Shown here in pieces: positions 26,405-34,520 of a DNA stretch of 64,000 bases (positions are counted from its first letter, which is position 1; each line of letters begins with the position of its first letter). Below the pieces are notes generated by a model that saw only the letters and a list, made by a program, of their open reading frames with translations, was not told where the DNA came from and did no database searches. Source of the DNA: Nocardioides nitrophenolicus (GTDB lineage: Bacteria; Actinomycetota; Actinomycetes; Propionibacteriales; Nocardioidaceae); NCBI RefSeq assembly GCF_016907515.1, contig NZ_JAFBBY010000001.1:2852001-2916000 (forward strand), written 5' to 3'. Position numbers and translations under genes: made by a program.

Positions 26405-27010
26405 ATGGGGGGTCGGCGCCGCTTGGGGGGTCGGCGCCGCTTGGGGGTGCCCGCCGCGGTCGCGGCGGGCCTGCTGCTGAGCGCCTGTGCGGCCGCGACC
26501 CCCGTCGCGGAGCCGGCCGCCGTCGGCTCGTCGGCGGCGCCCACGCCGTCGTCCGCGTCGCCCACGCCGACCCCGCGCCCCGACGAGCCGTCCCGCTCGG
26601 GCGCCCGGGTCGACGTACCGACGGTCGAGATCATGGCCCAGCTGGCGCGGCGGGCGGAGCGGATCGCGAAGCGGCTGCCGCCGGTGATCGTGCCGGCCGA
26701 GGTCGACCCGGCCTCGAACCGCGGCCTGGGCTACCGCGAGATGATCGAGTTCGGCTTCCCCGCCGACCAGTGGCCCTATCTCGACGCCCTCTGGCAGCGC
26801 GAGTCCGGCTGGAACCATCTCGCCGAGAACCGCAGCTCCGGCGCCTACGGCATCCCCCAGTCGCTGCCCGGCACCAAGATGGCCGTCGTGGGCAGCGACT
26901 GGCGCACCAACCCCGAGACCCAGATCCGCTGGGGACTCGCCTACATCGCCGCGCGCTACGGCAACGCGCAGAAGGCGTGGGAGCACTCCGAGCGCACCGG
27001 CTGGTACTGA
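26405..27010 (+). CDS. Lytic transglycosylase-like lipoprotein (SLT domain)
   Basis: A 201-residue exported protein with a lipobox (LLLSAC, Cys28), a Pro/Ser/Thr linker and a C-terminal SLT-type domain (~120-201). The domain shows the catalytic Glu in LWQRESGWNHLAEN, then SSGAYGIPQSLPG and WGLAYIAARYGN. It would cleave peptidoglycan near the membrane surface. The N-terminal sequence MGGRRRLGGRRRLG comes from a tandem duplication of an 18-bp unit, so the true start or length of the basic end may vary between strains. It follows the helicase by 16 bp. Confidence 0.88.
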   Translation: MGGRRRLGGRRRLGVPAAVAAGLLLSACAAATPVAEPAAVGSSAAPTPSSASPTPTPRPDEPSRSGARVDVPTVEIMAQLARRAERIAKRLPPVIVPAEVDPASNRGLGYREMIEFGFPADQWPYLDALWQRESGWNHLAENRSSGAYGIPQSLPGTKMAVVGSDWRTNPETQIRWGLAYIAARYGNAQKAWEHSERTGWY

Positions 27011-27017
27011 GCCGTTT

Positions 27018-27084
27018 GCGATAGTCCCTGCTCAAAAGCACCGGTTGTCGTCGGATTTCGGTGCTTTTGAGCAGGGACTATCGC
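27018..27084. terminator. Perfect 26-bp inverted repeat between convergent genes
   Basis: The arms 27018-27043 and 27059-27084 are exactly complementary (left arm begins GCGATAGTCCCTGCTC) with a 15-nt loop. The arms are clearly poorer in GC than the surrounding DNA. It lies 7 bp after the lipoprotein stop and 2 bp before the stop of the convergent oxidoreductase, so it can end both transcripts; a mobile or repeated palindrome is the alternative. Confidence 0.75.
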
Positions 27085-27086
27085 GA

Positions 27087-28019
27087 TCAGGCGATTCGGG
27101 CCAGCGCCGCGTCCTGCACGCACGCGGCGGCGGCCATCATCCCGGCGGAGGCGGCGACCAGCACCGACGCCATCGGCATCGGCAGGCCCGGACCCTGGGC
27201 CAGGTCACCGGCGGCGTAGACCCCCGGGAGGCTGGTCCGGCCGAACGCGTCGACCACGATCGCGCCCATCTCCGACATCTCCAGCCCGAGCTGCTCGGCG
27301 AAGGGTGCGGCCTGCGCCCACTCGGTCTTCACCAGCAGCCCGCCGAGCGTGACCTCGGTGTCGTCGGCGAGGGTGACGAGCAGCTCTCCTCCCACCTTGC
27401 GGACGCCGGCCACCGGCTCGGTCACGACGCTCGCGCCGAGTGCGGCCAGCTGGTCGGCGGTCGTCGGGTCGAGGTCCGCGCCGTGGGTGAGCACCACCCG
27501 GTCCTCGGCGATCGGCTGGACCATCGAGGCCATCGCGGCCACGTGGGGGGCGGCGCCGAGGATGCCGACGCGGGTGTCGGCGTACTCGTGGCCGTGGCAG
27601 AACGGGCAGTGCGCGACCAGGTCGCCGAAGTTCTCCGCGATCCCGGGGACGTCGGGGAGGGTGTCGCGGACGCCGGTGGCGAGCAGCACCCGCTCCGCGC
27701 GCACCGGCTGCTCGCCGTCGATCTCGAGGACGAAGGCGCCGAGCTCGCCGGTGATCCGGGTGACGCCGGCGCCACCGACGTCGAGGAAGCGCACGTCGGC
27801 GTACGCCTGGGCGTCCTTGCGGGCCGCGACCCGCAGCTCGGCCGGCGGGGCGCCGTCGTGGCCGAGGAAGTTGTGCATGTGCTCGGTGGGGTCGTTGCGG
27901 TAGCGGTCGGTGCTGATCACGACGGTGGAGCGGTGCATCCGACCGAGGGTCTGGGCGGCCTGGAGGCCGGCGGATCCGGCGCCGATCACGGCGACGTCGT
28001 AGCGGTTCGATTTGCTCAT
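27087..28019 (-). CDS. Thioredoxin-reductase-like NAD(P)/FAD oxidoreductase
   Basis: A 310-residue flavoenzyme. The FAD site is AVIGAGSAGLQAA near the N-terminus, the redox pair is CPFC in AHCPFCHGHEY, and the C-terminal FAD motif is GVYAAGDLAQG. The second dinucleotide motif (VGILGAAPHV) is degenerate compared with GxGxxA, so NADPH use is uncertain. It resembles the thioredoxin reductase-like proteins of actinobacteria that lack a linked thioredoxin. ATG 28019 is used; another in-frame ATG at 28040 lies inside the MerR palindrome. It is divergent from, and probably controlled by, the MerR gene. Confidence 0.9.
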   Translation of the reverse strand: MSKSNRYDVAVIGAGSAGLQAAQTLGRMHRSTVVISTDRYRNDPTEHMHNFLGHDGAPPAELRVAARKDAQAYADVRFLDVGGAGVTRITGELGAFVLEIDGEQPVRAERVLLATGVRDTLPDVPGIAENFGDLVAHCPFCHGHEYADTRVGILGAAPHVAAMASMVQPIAEDRVVLTHGADLDPTTADQLAALGASVVTEPVAGVRKVGGELLVTLADDTEVTLGGLLVKTEWAQAAPFAEQLGLEMSEMGAIVVDAFGRTSLPGVYAAGDLAQGPGLPMPMASVLVAASAGMMAAAACVQDAALARIA

Positions 28020-28031
28020 GGGCCCAGCCTG

Positions 28032-28055
28032 TGACTTCATGTGAACATGAAGTCA
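28032..28055. promoter_or_regulatory. Perfect MerR-type operator covering start codons
   Basis: TGACTTCATGT (28032-28042), GA spacer, ACATGAAGTCA (28045-28055): 11-bp perfect half-sites. The ATG of the MerR gene (28047-28049) lies in the right arm and an in-frame ATG of the oxidoreductase (28038-28040, minus) lies in the left arm. It likely binds the MerR regulator and controls both genes. Confidence 0.75.
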
Positions 28056-28484
28056 AGTGCCCGCGACATCCGGTGGTCCGTCGGTGACCTGGCCGCGCGC
28101 TTCGAGCTGGAGACGCACGTGCTGCGGCACTGGGAGGACAAGGGCCTGCTGCACCCCGCGCGCGACTCGGCGGGGCGCCGGGTCTACGGCGAGGACGACG
28201 CCTTCCGGGTGGCCGCGATCCTGGCCAGCAAGGCGTCCGGGATGAGCCTGGACCAGATCCGCACCCTCGTCGACGCCTCGGTCGACGGCCGGCGCGACGC
28301 GCTGCGCGCGCACCTCGAGGAGCTCGACCGCCGCCAGGCCGAGCTCGAGCGGTCGCGCCACATGACCCAGCACGCGCTGGAGTGCCGGGCCCACGACATC
28401 ACCACCTGCCCCGGCTTCCAGGCGCACGTCTCCGACATCGTGGACGGTACGACGAAGGGCATCCGCTTCCTCGCCGGTCACTGA
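28047..28484 (+). CDS. MerR-family transcriptional regulator
   Basis: A 145-residue regulator. The winged helix (WSVGDLAARFELETHVLRHWEDKGLL, RRVYGEDDAF) is followed by the dimerisation coiled coil. A C-terminal tail with two Cys (LECRAHDITTCPGF) could bind a metal or sense redox state, which would fit the neighbouring CxxC flavoenzyme (inference). ATG 28047 is inside the operator; GTG 28041 is an alternative. No Shine-Dalgarno sequence is seen, so translation may be leaderless. Confidence 0.88.
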   Translation: MKSSARDIRWSVGDLAARFELETHVLRHWEDKGLLHPARDSAGRRVYGEDDAFRVAAILASKASGMSLDQIRTLVDASVDGRRDALRAHLEELDRRQAELERSRHMTQHALECRAHDITTCPGFQAHVSDIVDGTTKGIRFLAGH

Positions 28485-28521
28485 CCCCGTTGTGACGGAC
28501 CCGCCTGGTAGAACCTTTCCC

Positions 28522-30459
28522 ATGCGGCGGATCTCGGCAGCCCTCACCTCTCTCCTCCTGCTCGGCGCCGTGCTGAGCGCATGCTCCGGCTCCAGCGCGA
28601 TCGACGAGGCCGACGCCGCCGCGCGCACGCTGGAGAAGGCGCTGGTCGCCGCCGCCACCACCGACGAGGGCCCCAACCCGTTCGCCGACCTCGCCTTCGC
28701 CGGCAAGACTCCCGACGAGGTGCGCGATCAGTACCGTGCGATCGTCGGCGGGATGAACGGCCTCGAGCCGACCGTCGAGATCGGCGAGGTCTCCGAGAGC
28801 AAGGACCTCTACACCGCGCCGGTCTCGTGGTCCTGGCCGGTGGTCGAGGGACAGGACCCCTGGGCCTACCAGACGACGGTGGAGTTCCATCCCGAGAGCA
28901 CCCTCGACGAGGGGCCGACCGAGGTCGTGTTCACGCCCGCGCTGGTCGCGCCCGACCTGGCCGAGGGCGAGTCCCTCGACGCGGTCACCCAGCCGACCGA
29001 CCGGGGCGACATCACCGGCGCCGACGGCCAGGTGCTGGTCACCGAGCGGGCGGTCGTCCGGGTCGGGATCGACCGCGCCAAGGTCGACGCCGCGGCCGCG
29101 CCCGCCTCCGCGCGGGCCCTCGCCCGCCTGGTCGACGTCAAGGTGAAGCCCTACGTCAAGGCGGTCACCGCGGCCGGTCCGCGCGCCTTCGTCGAGGCGA
29201 TCACCTACCGCGCCGGCGAGGAGCCGGCCGGGTTCGCCGACGCCCTCGCCGGCATCGTCGGCGCGAGCACCGTCGACGCCGAGCTCGCGCTCGCCCCGAG
29301 CCGCGACTTCGCGGCGCCGATCCTCGGCCGGGTCGGTCCGGTGACGGCCGAGATGGTGAAGAAGGACCCCGCCGCCTACCGCCCCGGTGACGTGGCCGGA
29401 CTCTCCGGCCTCCAGGCACGCTACGACGACCAGCTGCGTGGCCGCGTCGGCCGCGTCGTCTACGTGCTCCCCGCGGCCGGCGGCAAGGACCCGGCCGCCG
29501 AGCGGCGCGAGGTCTACCGCGTCGACGCGACGCCCGGCCGGCCGCTCGCGATCACCCTCGACGAGCGGCTGCAGACGCTCGCCGAGCAGGTGCTCGCCTC
29601 GACCGGGCCGGCCGCCGCCCTGGTCGCGCTGCGGCCCAGTGACGGCGCGATCCTCGCGGCGGCCAACGACGCCGCGACCGGTGGCCAGAACTACGCCACC
29701 TTCGGCCAGTTCGCCCCCGGGTCGACGTTCAAGATCGTCACCTCGCTGGCCCTGCTCCGCGCCGGGCTCACCCCCGACAGCCCGGTCGAGTGCACGCCCA
29801 CGGTCAGTGTCAACGGCAAGGAGTTCAAGAACTACTCCGACTACCCCTCCTCCGCCCTCGGCACCATCCCGCTGCGCGAGGCGGTCGCCCAGTCGTGCAA
29901 CACCGCGCTGATCGGCCAGCGCGACGCGCTCGACCAGGGCGACCTCGCCGCCGCGGCCGCAACCCTGGGCCTCGGCATCGACCACGACCTCGGCTTCCCC
30001 GCCTTCTTCGGCGAGGTCCCCGACCCGGGCAGCGACACCGAGGCGGCGGCCTCCCTCATCGGCCAGGGCAAGGTGCTCGCCTCCCCGATGGCGATGGCGA
30101 CCGTGATCGGCAGCGTCCAGGCCGGCACGACCGTCGTCCCCCGCCTCGTCGACCAGGTCGACGTGAGCGTCCCCGCCGAGGCCACCCCGCTCGCGCCCGC
30201 CGAGGCCGACCAGCTGCGCGCGATCCTGCGCCAGGTCGTCACCGAGGGCAGCGGCCGCGGCCTGGCCGACGTCCCCGGCCCGCCCGTGATCGCCAAGACC
30301 GGCACCGCCGAGTACGCCGACGGCGACACCATCCGCACCCACGCCTGGATGGTCGCCGCCCAGGGCGACCTCGCCGTCGCCGTCTACGTCCAGACCGGCG
30401 AGTCCGGCTCCCAGACCGCCGGCCCGCTCCTCGAGGCGTTCCTCCGCGGGGCGCGCTGA
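28522..30459 (+). CDS. Penicillin-binding lipoprotein, class B transpeptidase
   Basis: A 645-residue cell-wall transpeptidase. It begins with a lipoprotein signal (LLLLGAVLSAC, Cys21), followed by an NTF2-like MecA-N domain (~30-140), a dimerisation domain, and the transpeptidase domain with S401TFK, SCN in AQSCNTAL and KTG in AKTGTAEY. The MecA_N-like region and lipobox place it with the PBP-lipoproteins of actinobacteria, which cross-link peptidoglycan and can have low beta-lactam affinity; resistance is not implied by sequence. ATG 28522 gives the intact lipobox. It follows the MerR gene by 37 bp. Confidence 0.93.
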   Translation: MRRISAALTSLLLLGAVLSACSGSSAIDEADAAARTLEKALVAAATTDEGPNPFADLAFAGKTPDEVRDQYRAIVGGMNGLEPTVEIGEVSESKDLYTAPVSWSWPVVEGQDPWAYQTTVEFHPESTLDEGPTEVVFTPALVAPDLAEGESLDAVTQPTDRGDITGADGQVLVTERAVVRVGIDRAKVDAAAAPASARALARLVDVKVKPYVKAVTAAGPRAFVEAITYRAGEEPAGFADALAGIVGASTVDAELALAPSRDFAAPILGRVGPVTAEMVKKDPAAYRPGDVAGLSGLQARYDDQLRGRVGRVVYVLPAAGGKDPAAERREVYRVDATPGRPLAITLDERLQTLAEQVLASTGPAAALVALRPSDGAILAAANDAATGGQNYATFGQFAPGSTFKIVTSLALLRAGLTPDSPVECTPTVSVNGKEFKNYSDYPSSALGTIPLREAVAQSCNTALIGQRDALDQGDLAAAAATLGLGIDHDLGFPAFFGEVPDPGSDTEAAASLIGQGKVLASPMAMATVIGSVQAGTTVVPRLVDQVDVSVPAEATPLAPAEADQLRAILRQVVTEGSGRGLADVPGPPVIAKTGTAEYADGDTIRTHAWMVAAQGDLAVAVYVQTGESGSQTAGPLLEAFLRGAR

Positions 30460-30601
30460 GCCCCCGCGCGGCCGGCCACCGGCCTCGGCCCGCGTACCCG
30501 GTCCGGCCCGGCCATCCGGCCTGGGCCCGGCCGTGCCCAGGGTTCTCGGGCTCCCCGTCCGGGCCCCTGCCGGGCGGTGCCCCGCCATCCCCGGCCGCCC
30601 G
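30460..30601. other. GC-rich spacer without gene
   Basis: This stretch after the penicillin-binding protein gene is almost pure G and C with repeated CCGGCC and GGCCCG patterns and possible weak hairpins. I see no coding signal, promoter or strong terminator. Confidence 0.4.
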
Positions 30602-30715
30602 GCTGTAACACGCAGTTCGCTGCTCTACCCGACCCGCGACGTCGCGCCGTGGGGTCTGTGCGGGTACGGCACAGTGCACGGGGGTCATGGAGTGCAGCGA
30701 ACTCCGTGTTACAGC
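30602..30715. repeat. 114-bp inverted-repeat element, copy 2 (opposite orientation)
   Basis: The 22-bp arms (30602-30623, beginning GCTGTAACACGCAG, and 30694-30715) differ by one mismatch. Its interior resembles the reverse complement of copy 1 (GCGACGTCG, then GGGGTCTGTGCGGGT), so this copy is inverted relative to the others. It is intergenic and, like copy 1, has a 15-bp tandem repeat beside it. Confidence 0.82.
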
Positions 30716-30725
30716 GCGGCGCCTG

Positions 30726-30770
30726 AGCCGCCCCGAGCCGAGCCGCCCCGAGCCGAGCCGCCCCGAGCCC
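30726..30770. repeat. Three tandem 15-bp repeats
   Basis: AGCCGCCCCGAGCCG occurs at 30726, 30741 and 30756 (last base differs in the third), next to the right arm of inverted-repeat copy 2. Confidence 0.85.
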
Positions 30771-30784
30771 GGCCCCACCCATGC

Positions 30785-30820
30785 CGAAGGGGCCGCACCC
30801 GAGCGGGTACGGCCCCTTCG
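30785..30820 (-). terminator. Hairpin terminator after the glycine-rich surface protein gene
   Basis: The 11-bp arms CGAAGGGGCCG (30785-30795) and CGGCCCCTTCG (30810-30820) extend inward with one mismatch to a 4-nt loop. It lies 37 bp downstream of the minus-strand gene ending at 30857. The T tract is poor, but position and stability suit a terminator. Confidence 0.65.
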
Positions 30821-30856
30821 TCTTCGACATCCTCCCCCCGGAGGTGTCTGTCTGGA

Positions 30857-32707
30857 TCAGCGTCCGGAGAGGCTCCGGGCGCCGGTGGCGGGCGTGCCCG
30901 CGACCTTCTTGGGCTGCTTCGGCGTCTTCACCTTCGCCTTCGACGGCAGCGACTGGACCGGGTTGCCGGCCGGGGTGGTGCCGCTGGCGGTGGCGACGTT
31001 GACGACCTTGCCGGCGACCAGGTCACGCTTGTGGACCTTGTAGGTGGCGGTGCAGGTGATCGAGGCGCCGGGGGCGAGGCCGGTGGCCGGGAGCGCCGGG
31101 CACTTCGGGGTCAGGCTGCCCTTGCCGCTGAACTGCTGCTCCGCGATGGTGACGGTCTTCAGCGCGATGTTGCCGGTGTTGGTGACCTTGAAGGTGTACT
31201 TGATCTTCTCGCCGAGCTTGGCGACCTTCTTCGGCGTGGCCTTCTTGACCAGGGAGACACCCGGGACGGCGGGCTGCACGGTGGCGGCCGCGGTGTTGTT
31301 GGCCGGGTTGCCGCGGTCGGTGACGCCGACGTTGTTCAGCACGGGCGCGTTGCCGGTGAGGACCTTGCTGTAGACCAGGGTCAGCTTCTCGCCGTTGTCG
31401 AGACCGCGGACGTCGCTGCCGACGGGCCGCGAGCAGTCGAGCTCGCCGTCGGCCGGGATCGCCGAGCCGACCGCGGTGTCACAGGTGAACGGCGTGCCGC
31501 TGCCGCTCGCCTGGACCGACACCAGGGTGCCGCCGCCGGCCTTGTCGTCGGTCACCGTCACGGTGTCGTCGATGCCCATCAGGTCGGGGCCGTTGTTGGT
31601 GATCACCAGGGTGTAGGTGACCGGCGTGCCGGACTCGAACACCTCGGCCGCGGCCGTCTTGGTGACCGACAGGTCGTAGTTGCAGGGCACCCACTCGATC
31701 TCGCCGGTGCCGTTGCGGCTCGCCCCGTTGGGAGCGAGGGACTCGCCCTCCGCCTGGTCGATGAGGGTGGCACCGTGGGTGCCGCTGAAGAAGCTGGAGC
31801 CGCCGCCACCGCCGCCGCCGACGACCCCGGTGCCGACGGTGGGGTCGGTGGGGTCAGGGGTGCCGTTGTCCACGTCGCCGACGGTGGTGGCGCCGCCGCC
31901 GCCGCCGAAGTAGCCGGCGCCGCCGCCGCCGCCCTGGTCGGCGCCGTCGCCGCCGCCGCCGTTGCCACCGTTGCGGCCCGACCCATCGCTGCCGTTGTCG
32001 GCGGGCTTGTCGGCGTGGACGCCGCCGGTGCCGGCAGCGTTGGTCCCGCCGGCGCCGCCGCCGCCGGGCGCGCGAGGCGTGGTCGAGCGGTCGACGCCGT
32101 CGGCGCCGTCCTGGCCGGCGAAGGTGCCCTGGCCCTCGATGACACCGGCGTGGCCGCCGCCGCCCGCGTTGGGGTTGTGGCCGCCGCCGGAGCCGCCGCC
32201 GCCGCCGACGAGCGCCACGAGGTCGCCGTTGACGAGGAGGCTGGTGTAGCCACCGCCGCCAGCACCGGCGTGGGTCCCGGTGCCGCCATTGCCGCCCTTG
32301 TCGTCACCGGACGCGCCGCCGAGACCGCCGCTCGCGCCACCGCGCCCGACGACGCCGGTGAGCACGTCGGTCGGGGACACCGGGATCCGGAACTGCACCC
32401 GGGCGCCCTGGCCGCCGCCGACCTGGTCCGGGTCGTCGGTGGGCTCGTCGTCGTCGTTGTCGGCGCCGGAGATGGCGGTACCGCCGTTGCCGCCCTCGAG
32501 GGTGACGATCGCGGCGCAGGAGCCGGGAGCGGCGGCCTGCTCGAACTCGCCGAGCGCGAGCGTGGTCGGCTCGTCAGGGGGCGTGGCCGGGTCGGCGTGC
32601 GAGCTGGGCACGGTGCCGAAGATGCTGATCGTGGCGGTCGCGGTGGCCAGCGCGGCGATGCCGGCCAGCCTCACGCGTCGGGAGGAAGGGGGAGTCAGAG
32701 TGGACAT
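30857..32707 (-). CDS. Secreted glycine-rich protein with DUF11-type repeats
   Basis: A 616-residue exported protein. After a signal peptide (LAGIAALATATATISIFGTV to SHADPA), residues ~50-320 are a Gly-rich region with runs such as GGGGAGYFGGGGGAT and acidic inserts. Residues ~320-440 and ~445-575 form two DUF11-type beta-sandwich repeats (YDLSVTKTAAAEVFESGTPV; VSLVKKATPKKVAKLGEKI), as in bacterial surface proteins that may form isopeptide bonds. The C-terminus is basic (VKTPKQPKKVAG), with no LPxTG or membrane anchor. ATG 32707 gives an intact signal peptide. Confidence 0.82.
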   Translation of the reverse strand: MSTLTPPSSRRVRLAGIAALATATATISIFGTVPSSHADPATPPDEPTTLALGEFEQAAAPGSCAAIVTLEGGNGGTAISGADNDDDEPTDDPDQVGGGQGARVQFRIPVSPTDVLTGVVGRGGASGGLGGASGDDKGGNGGTGTHAGAGGGGYTSLLVNGDLVALVGGGGGSGGGHNPNAGGGGHAGVIEGQGTFAGQDGADGVDRSTTPRAPGGGGAGGTNAAGTGGVHADKPADNGSDGSGRNGGNGGGGDGADQGGGGGAGYFGGGGGATTVGDVDNGTPDPTDPTVGTGVVGGGGGGGSSFFSGTHGATLIDQAEGESLAPNGASRNGTGEIEWVPCNYDLSVTKTAAAEVFESGTPVTYTLVITNNGPDLMGIDDTVTVTDDKAGGGTLVSVQASGSGTPFTCDTAVGSAIPADGELDCSRPVGSDVRGLDNGEKLTLVYSKVLTGNAPVLNNVGVTDRGNPANNTAAATVQPAVPGVSLVKKATPKKVAKLGEKIKYTFKVTNTGNIALKTVTIAEQQFSGKGSLTPKCPALPATGLAPGASITCTATYKVHKRDLVAGKVVNVATASGTTPAGNPVQSLPSKAKVKTPKQPKKVAGTPATGARSLSGR

Positions 32708-33050
32708 GGCCCGGTTCTTACCGGCGCTCCGGAGGTGGCGGCCCCCAAAGTTAGGCAAACCGTCTCAAATGCCCCCCGAACGGGTGACAGCTGCGGGTGG
32801 GCCGACCCCACCCGGCGACTGACGGGCTGTCCGGCTCCGGCCGACGCATCGGAAAACGGAGAGAGCCCCTCATTGCATGGGGTCAACGAGGGGCTCAGTC
32901 GTATCGGTGCTCCCTCCGAAGTACGACTGCTGCCACTTTAGCGCGCCGATCGTGAGGGACAAATCCCTTTCGCCGAAAATCCTGGGACCCGGGACCATCG
33001 GCTCGCCTCGGGGCCTCCCGAAGCCTTCCGCCCAGTGCCAGAGTGGGGCC
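32708..33050. promoter_or_regulatory. 343-bp divergent intergenic region
   Basis: The region separates the glycine-rich protein gene from the aldehyde dehydrogenase gene. Close to the former is GGCAAACCGTCTCAAATG, AT-richer than the surroundings. A hairpin with 9-bp arms (GAGCCCCTC at 32863-32871, GAGGGGCTC at 32888-32896) could be an attenuator or terminator. Further right is AGGGACAAATCCCTTT near 32953-32968. The frame of the dehydrogenase is open into this region, but its homology starts at 33051. No small gene was recognised. Confidence 0.4.
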
Positions 33051-34520
33051 ATGACCTTCCGTGATCGCCTCGCCCACCTGCTCCCGGAGTCGCGTCGCCA
33101 GCTGTACGTCGGCGGCGACTGGGTCCCCTCCGGCAGCGGGGCCCGGATCGACGTGCTCGACCCGGCCGACGGGTCGGTGCTGACCGACGTCGCCGACGGC
33201 ACGCTCGACGACGCCCGGGCGGCGCTGGACGCCGCTGCCGGCGCCCAGGAGTCGTGGGCGGCGACGGCGCCCCGGGAGCGGGGCGAGGTCCTGCGCCGCG
33301 CGTTCGGCCTGGTGGTCGAGCACGCCGACGACCTGGCCCTCGTGATGAGCCTGGAGATGGGCAAGCCGATCGCGGAGGCGAAGGGCGAGGTGACCTATGG
33401 CGCCGAGTTCCTGCGCTGGTTCTCCGAGGAGGCGGTCCGCATCCACGGTCGCTGGATGCAGAACCCGATGGGCGGCAGCCGGCTGCTGACCGTGCGCAAG
33501 CCGGTCGGTCCGTGCCTGTTCATCACCCCGTGGAACTTCCCGCTCGCGATGGGCACCCGCAAGATCGGCCCGGCGATCGCGGCCGGCTGCACGATGGTGG
33601 TCAAGCCCGCGTCGCAGACCCCGCTGACCATGCTCCTGCTCGCGGCCCTGCTCGCCGAGGCGGGCCTGCCGGCCGGCGTACTCAACGTCGTGACGACCTC
33701 CGACTCCGGCGGCCTCAGCAAGACCCTCCAGGCCGACCCGCGGCTGCGCAAGGTCAGCTTCACGGGGTCCACCTCGGTCGGCAAGCGGATCGTCGAGCAG
33801 TCCGCCGGCGAGCTGCAACGGGTGTCGATGGAGCTCGGCGGCAACGCCCCGTTCCTGGTCTTCGCCGACGCCGACCTCGACGCCGCCGTCGAGGGCGCGA
33901 TGATCGCCAAGATGCGCAACATGGGCGAGGCCTGCACCTCCGCCAACCGGTTCCTCGTCGAGGCGTCGGTCGCCGAGGAGTTCGGCACCCGGCTCGCCGA
34001 GCGGATGAGCGGCCTCCGGGTCGGCCGCGGCCAGGACGTCGGCGTGCAGGTGGGTCCGCTGATCGACGCCAAGGCGGTCAGCTCCGTCGCCGCGTTGGTC
34101 GACGACGCCGTGGATCGCGGCGCCCGGCTGCTCACCGGCGGCCGTGCCACCGAGGGCGACGGCTTCTTCTACCCGCCGACCGTGCTGGTCGACGTCCCCG
34201 CCGACGCCGAGGCGGTGCGCAACGAGATCTTCGGTCCGGTCGCCCCGATCACCACCTTCGTGACCGAGGACGAGGCGATCCGGCTGGCGAACTCGACCGA
34301 GTACGGCCTCGCCGCCTACGCCTACACCCGCGACCTGGCCCGCACCATCCGGCTGGCGGAGCGCCTCGAGACGGGCATGCTCGGGATCAACACCGGCCTG
34401 GTCTCCAACCCGGCCGCGCCCTTCGGGGGTGTGAAGGCCAGCGGGTTCGGCCGTGAGGGCGGGTTCGAGGGGATCGAGGAGTACCTGGACACGACGTACG
34501 TCGCCCTCCCGGTGACGTGA
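33051..34520 (+). CDS. gabD: NAD(P)+-dependent succinate-semialdehyde dehydrogenase
   Basis: A 489-residue aldehyde dehydrogenase of GabD type. Motifs are TPWNFPLAMGTRK, FTGSTSVGK, the general-base Glu in MELGGNAPF and the catalytic Cys in NMGEACTSANRF. The C-terminus has the GabD signature LVSNPAAPFGGVKASGFGRE. It would oxidise succinate semialdehyde to succinate at the end of GABA breakdown. ATG 33051 is chosen from the alignment of the N-terminus (LYVGGDWVPSGSG). The stop overlaps the start of the MFS gene (GTGA), so the two are translationally coupled, unusual for gabD. Confidence 0.92.
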   Translation: MTFRDRLAHLLPESRRQLYVGGDWVPSGSGARIDVLDPADGSVLTDVADGTLDDARAALDAAAGAQESWAATAPRERGEVLRRAFGLVVEHADDLALVMSLEMGKPIAEAKGEVTYGAEFLRWFSEEAVRIHGRWMQNPMGGSRLLTVRKPVGPCLFITPWNFPLAMGTRKIGPAIAAGCTMVVKPASQTPLTMLLLAALLAEAGLPAGVLNVVTTSDSGGLSKTLQADPRLRKVSFTGSTSVGKRIVEQSAGELQRVSMELGGNAPFLVFADADLDAAVEGAMIAKMRNMGEACTSANRFLVEASVAEEFGTRLAERMSGLRVGRGQDVGVQVGPLIDAKAVSSVAALVDDAVDRGARLLTGGRATEGDGFFYPPTVLVDVPADAEAVRNEIFGPVAPITTFVTEDEAIRLANSTEYGLAAYAYTRDLARTIRLAERLETGMLGINTGLVSNPAAPFGGVKASGFGREGGFEGIEEYLDTTYVALPVT

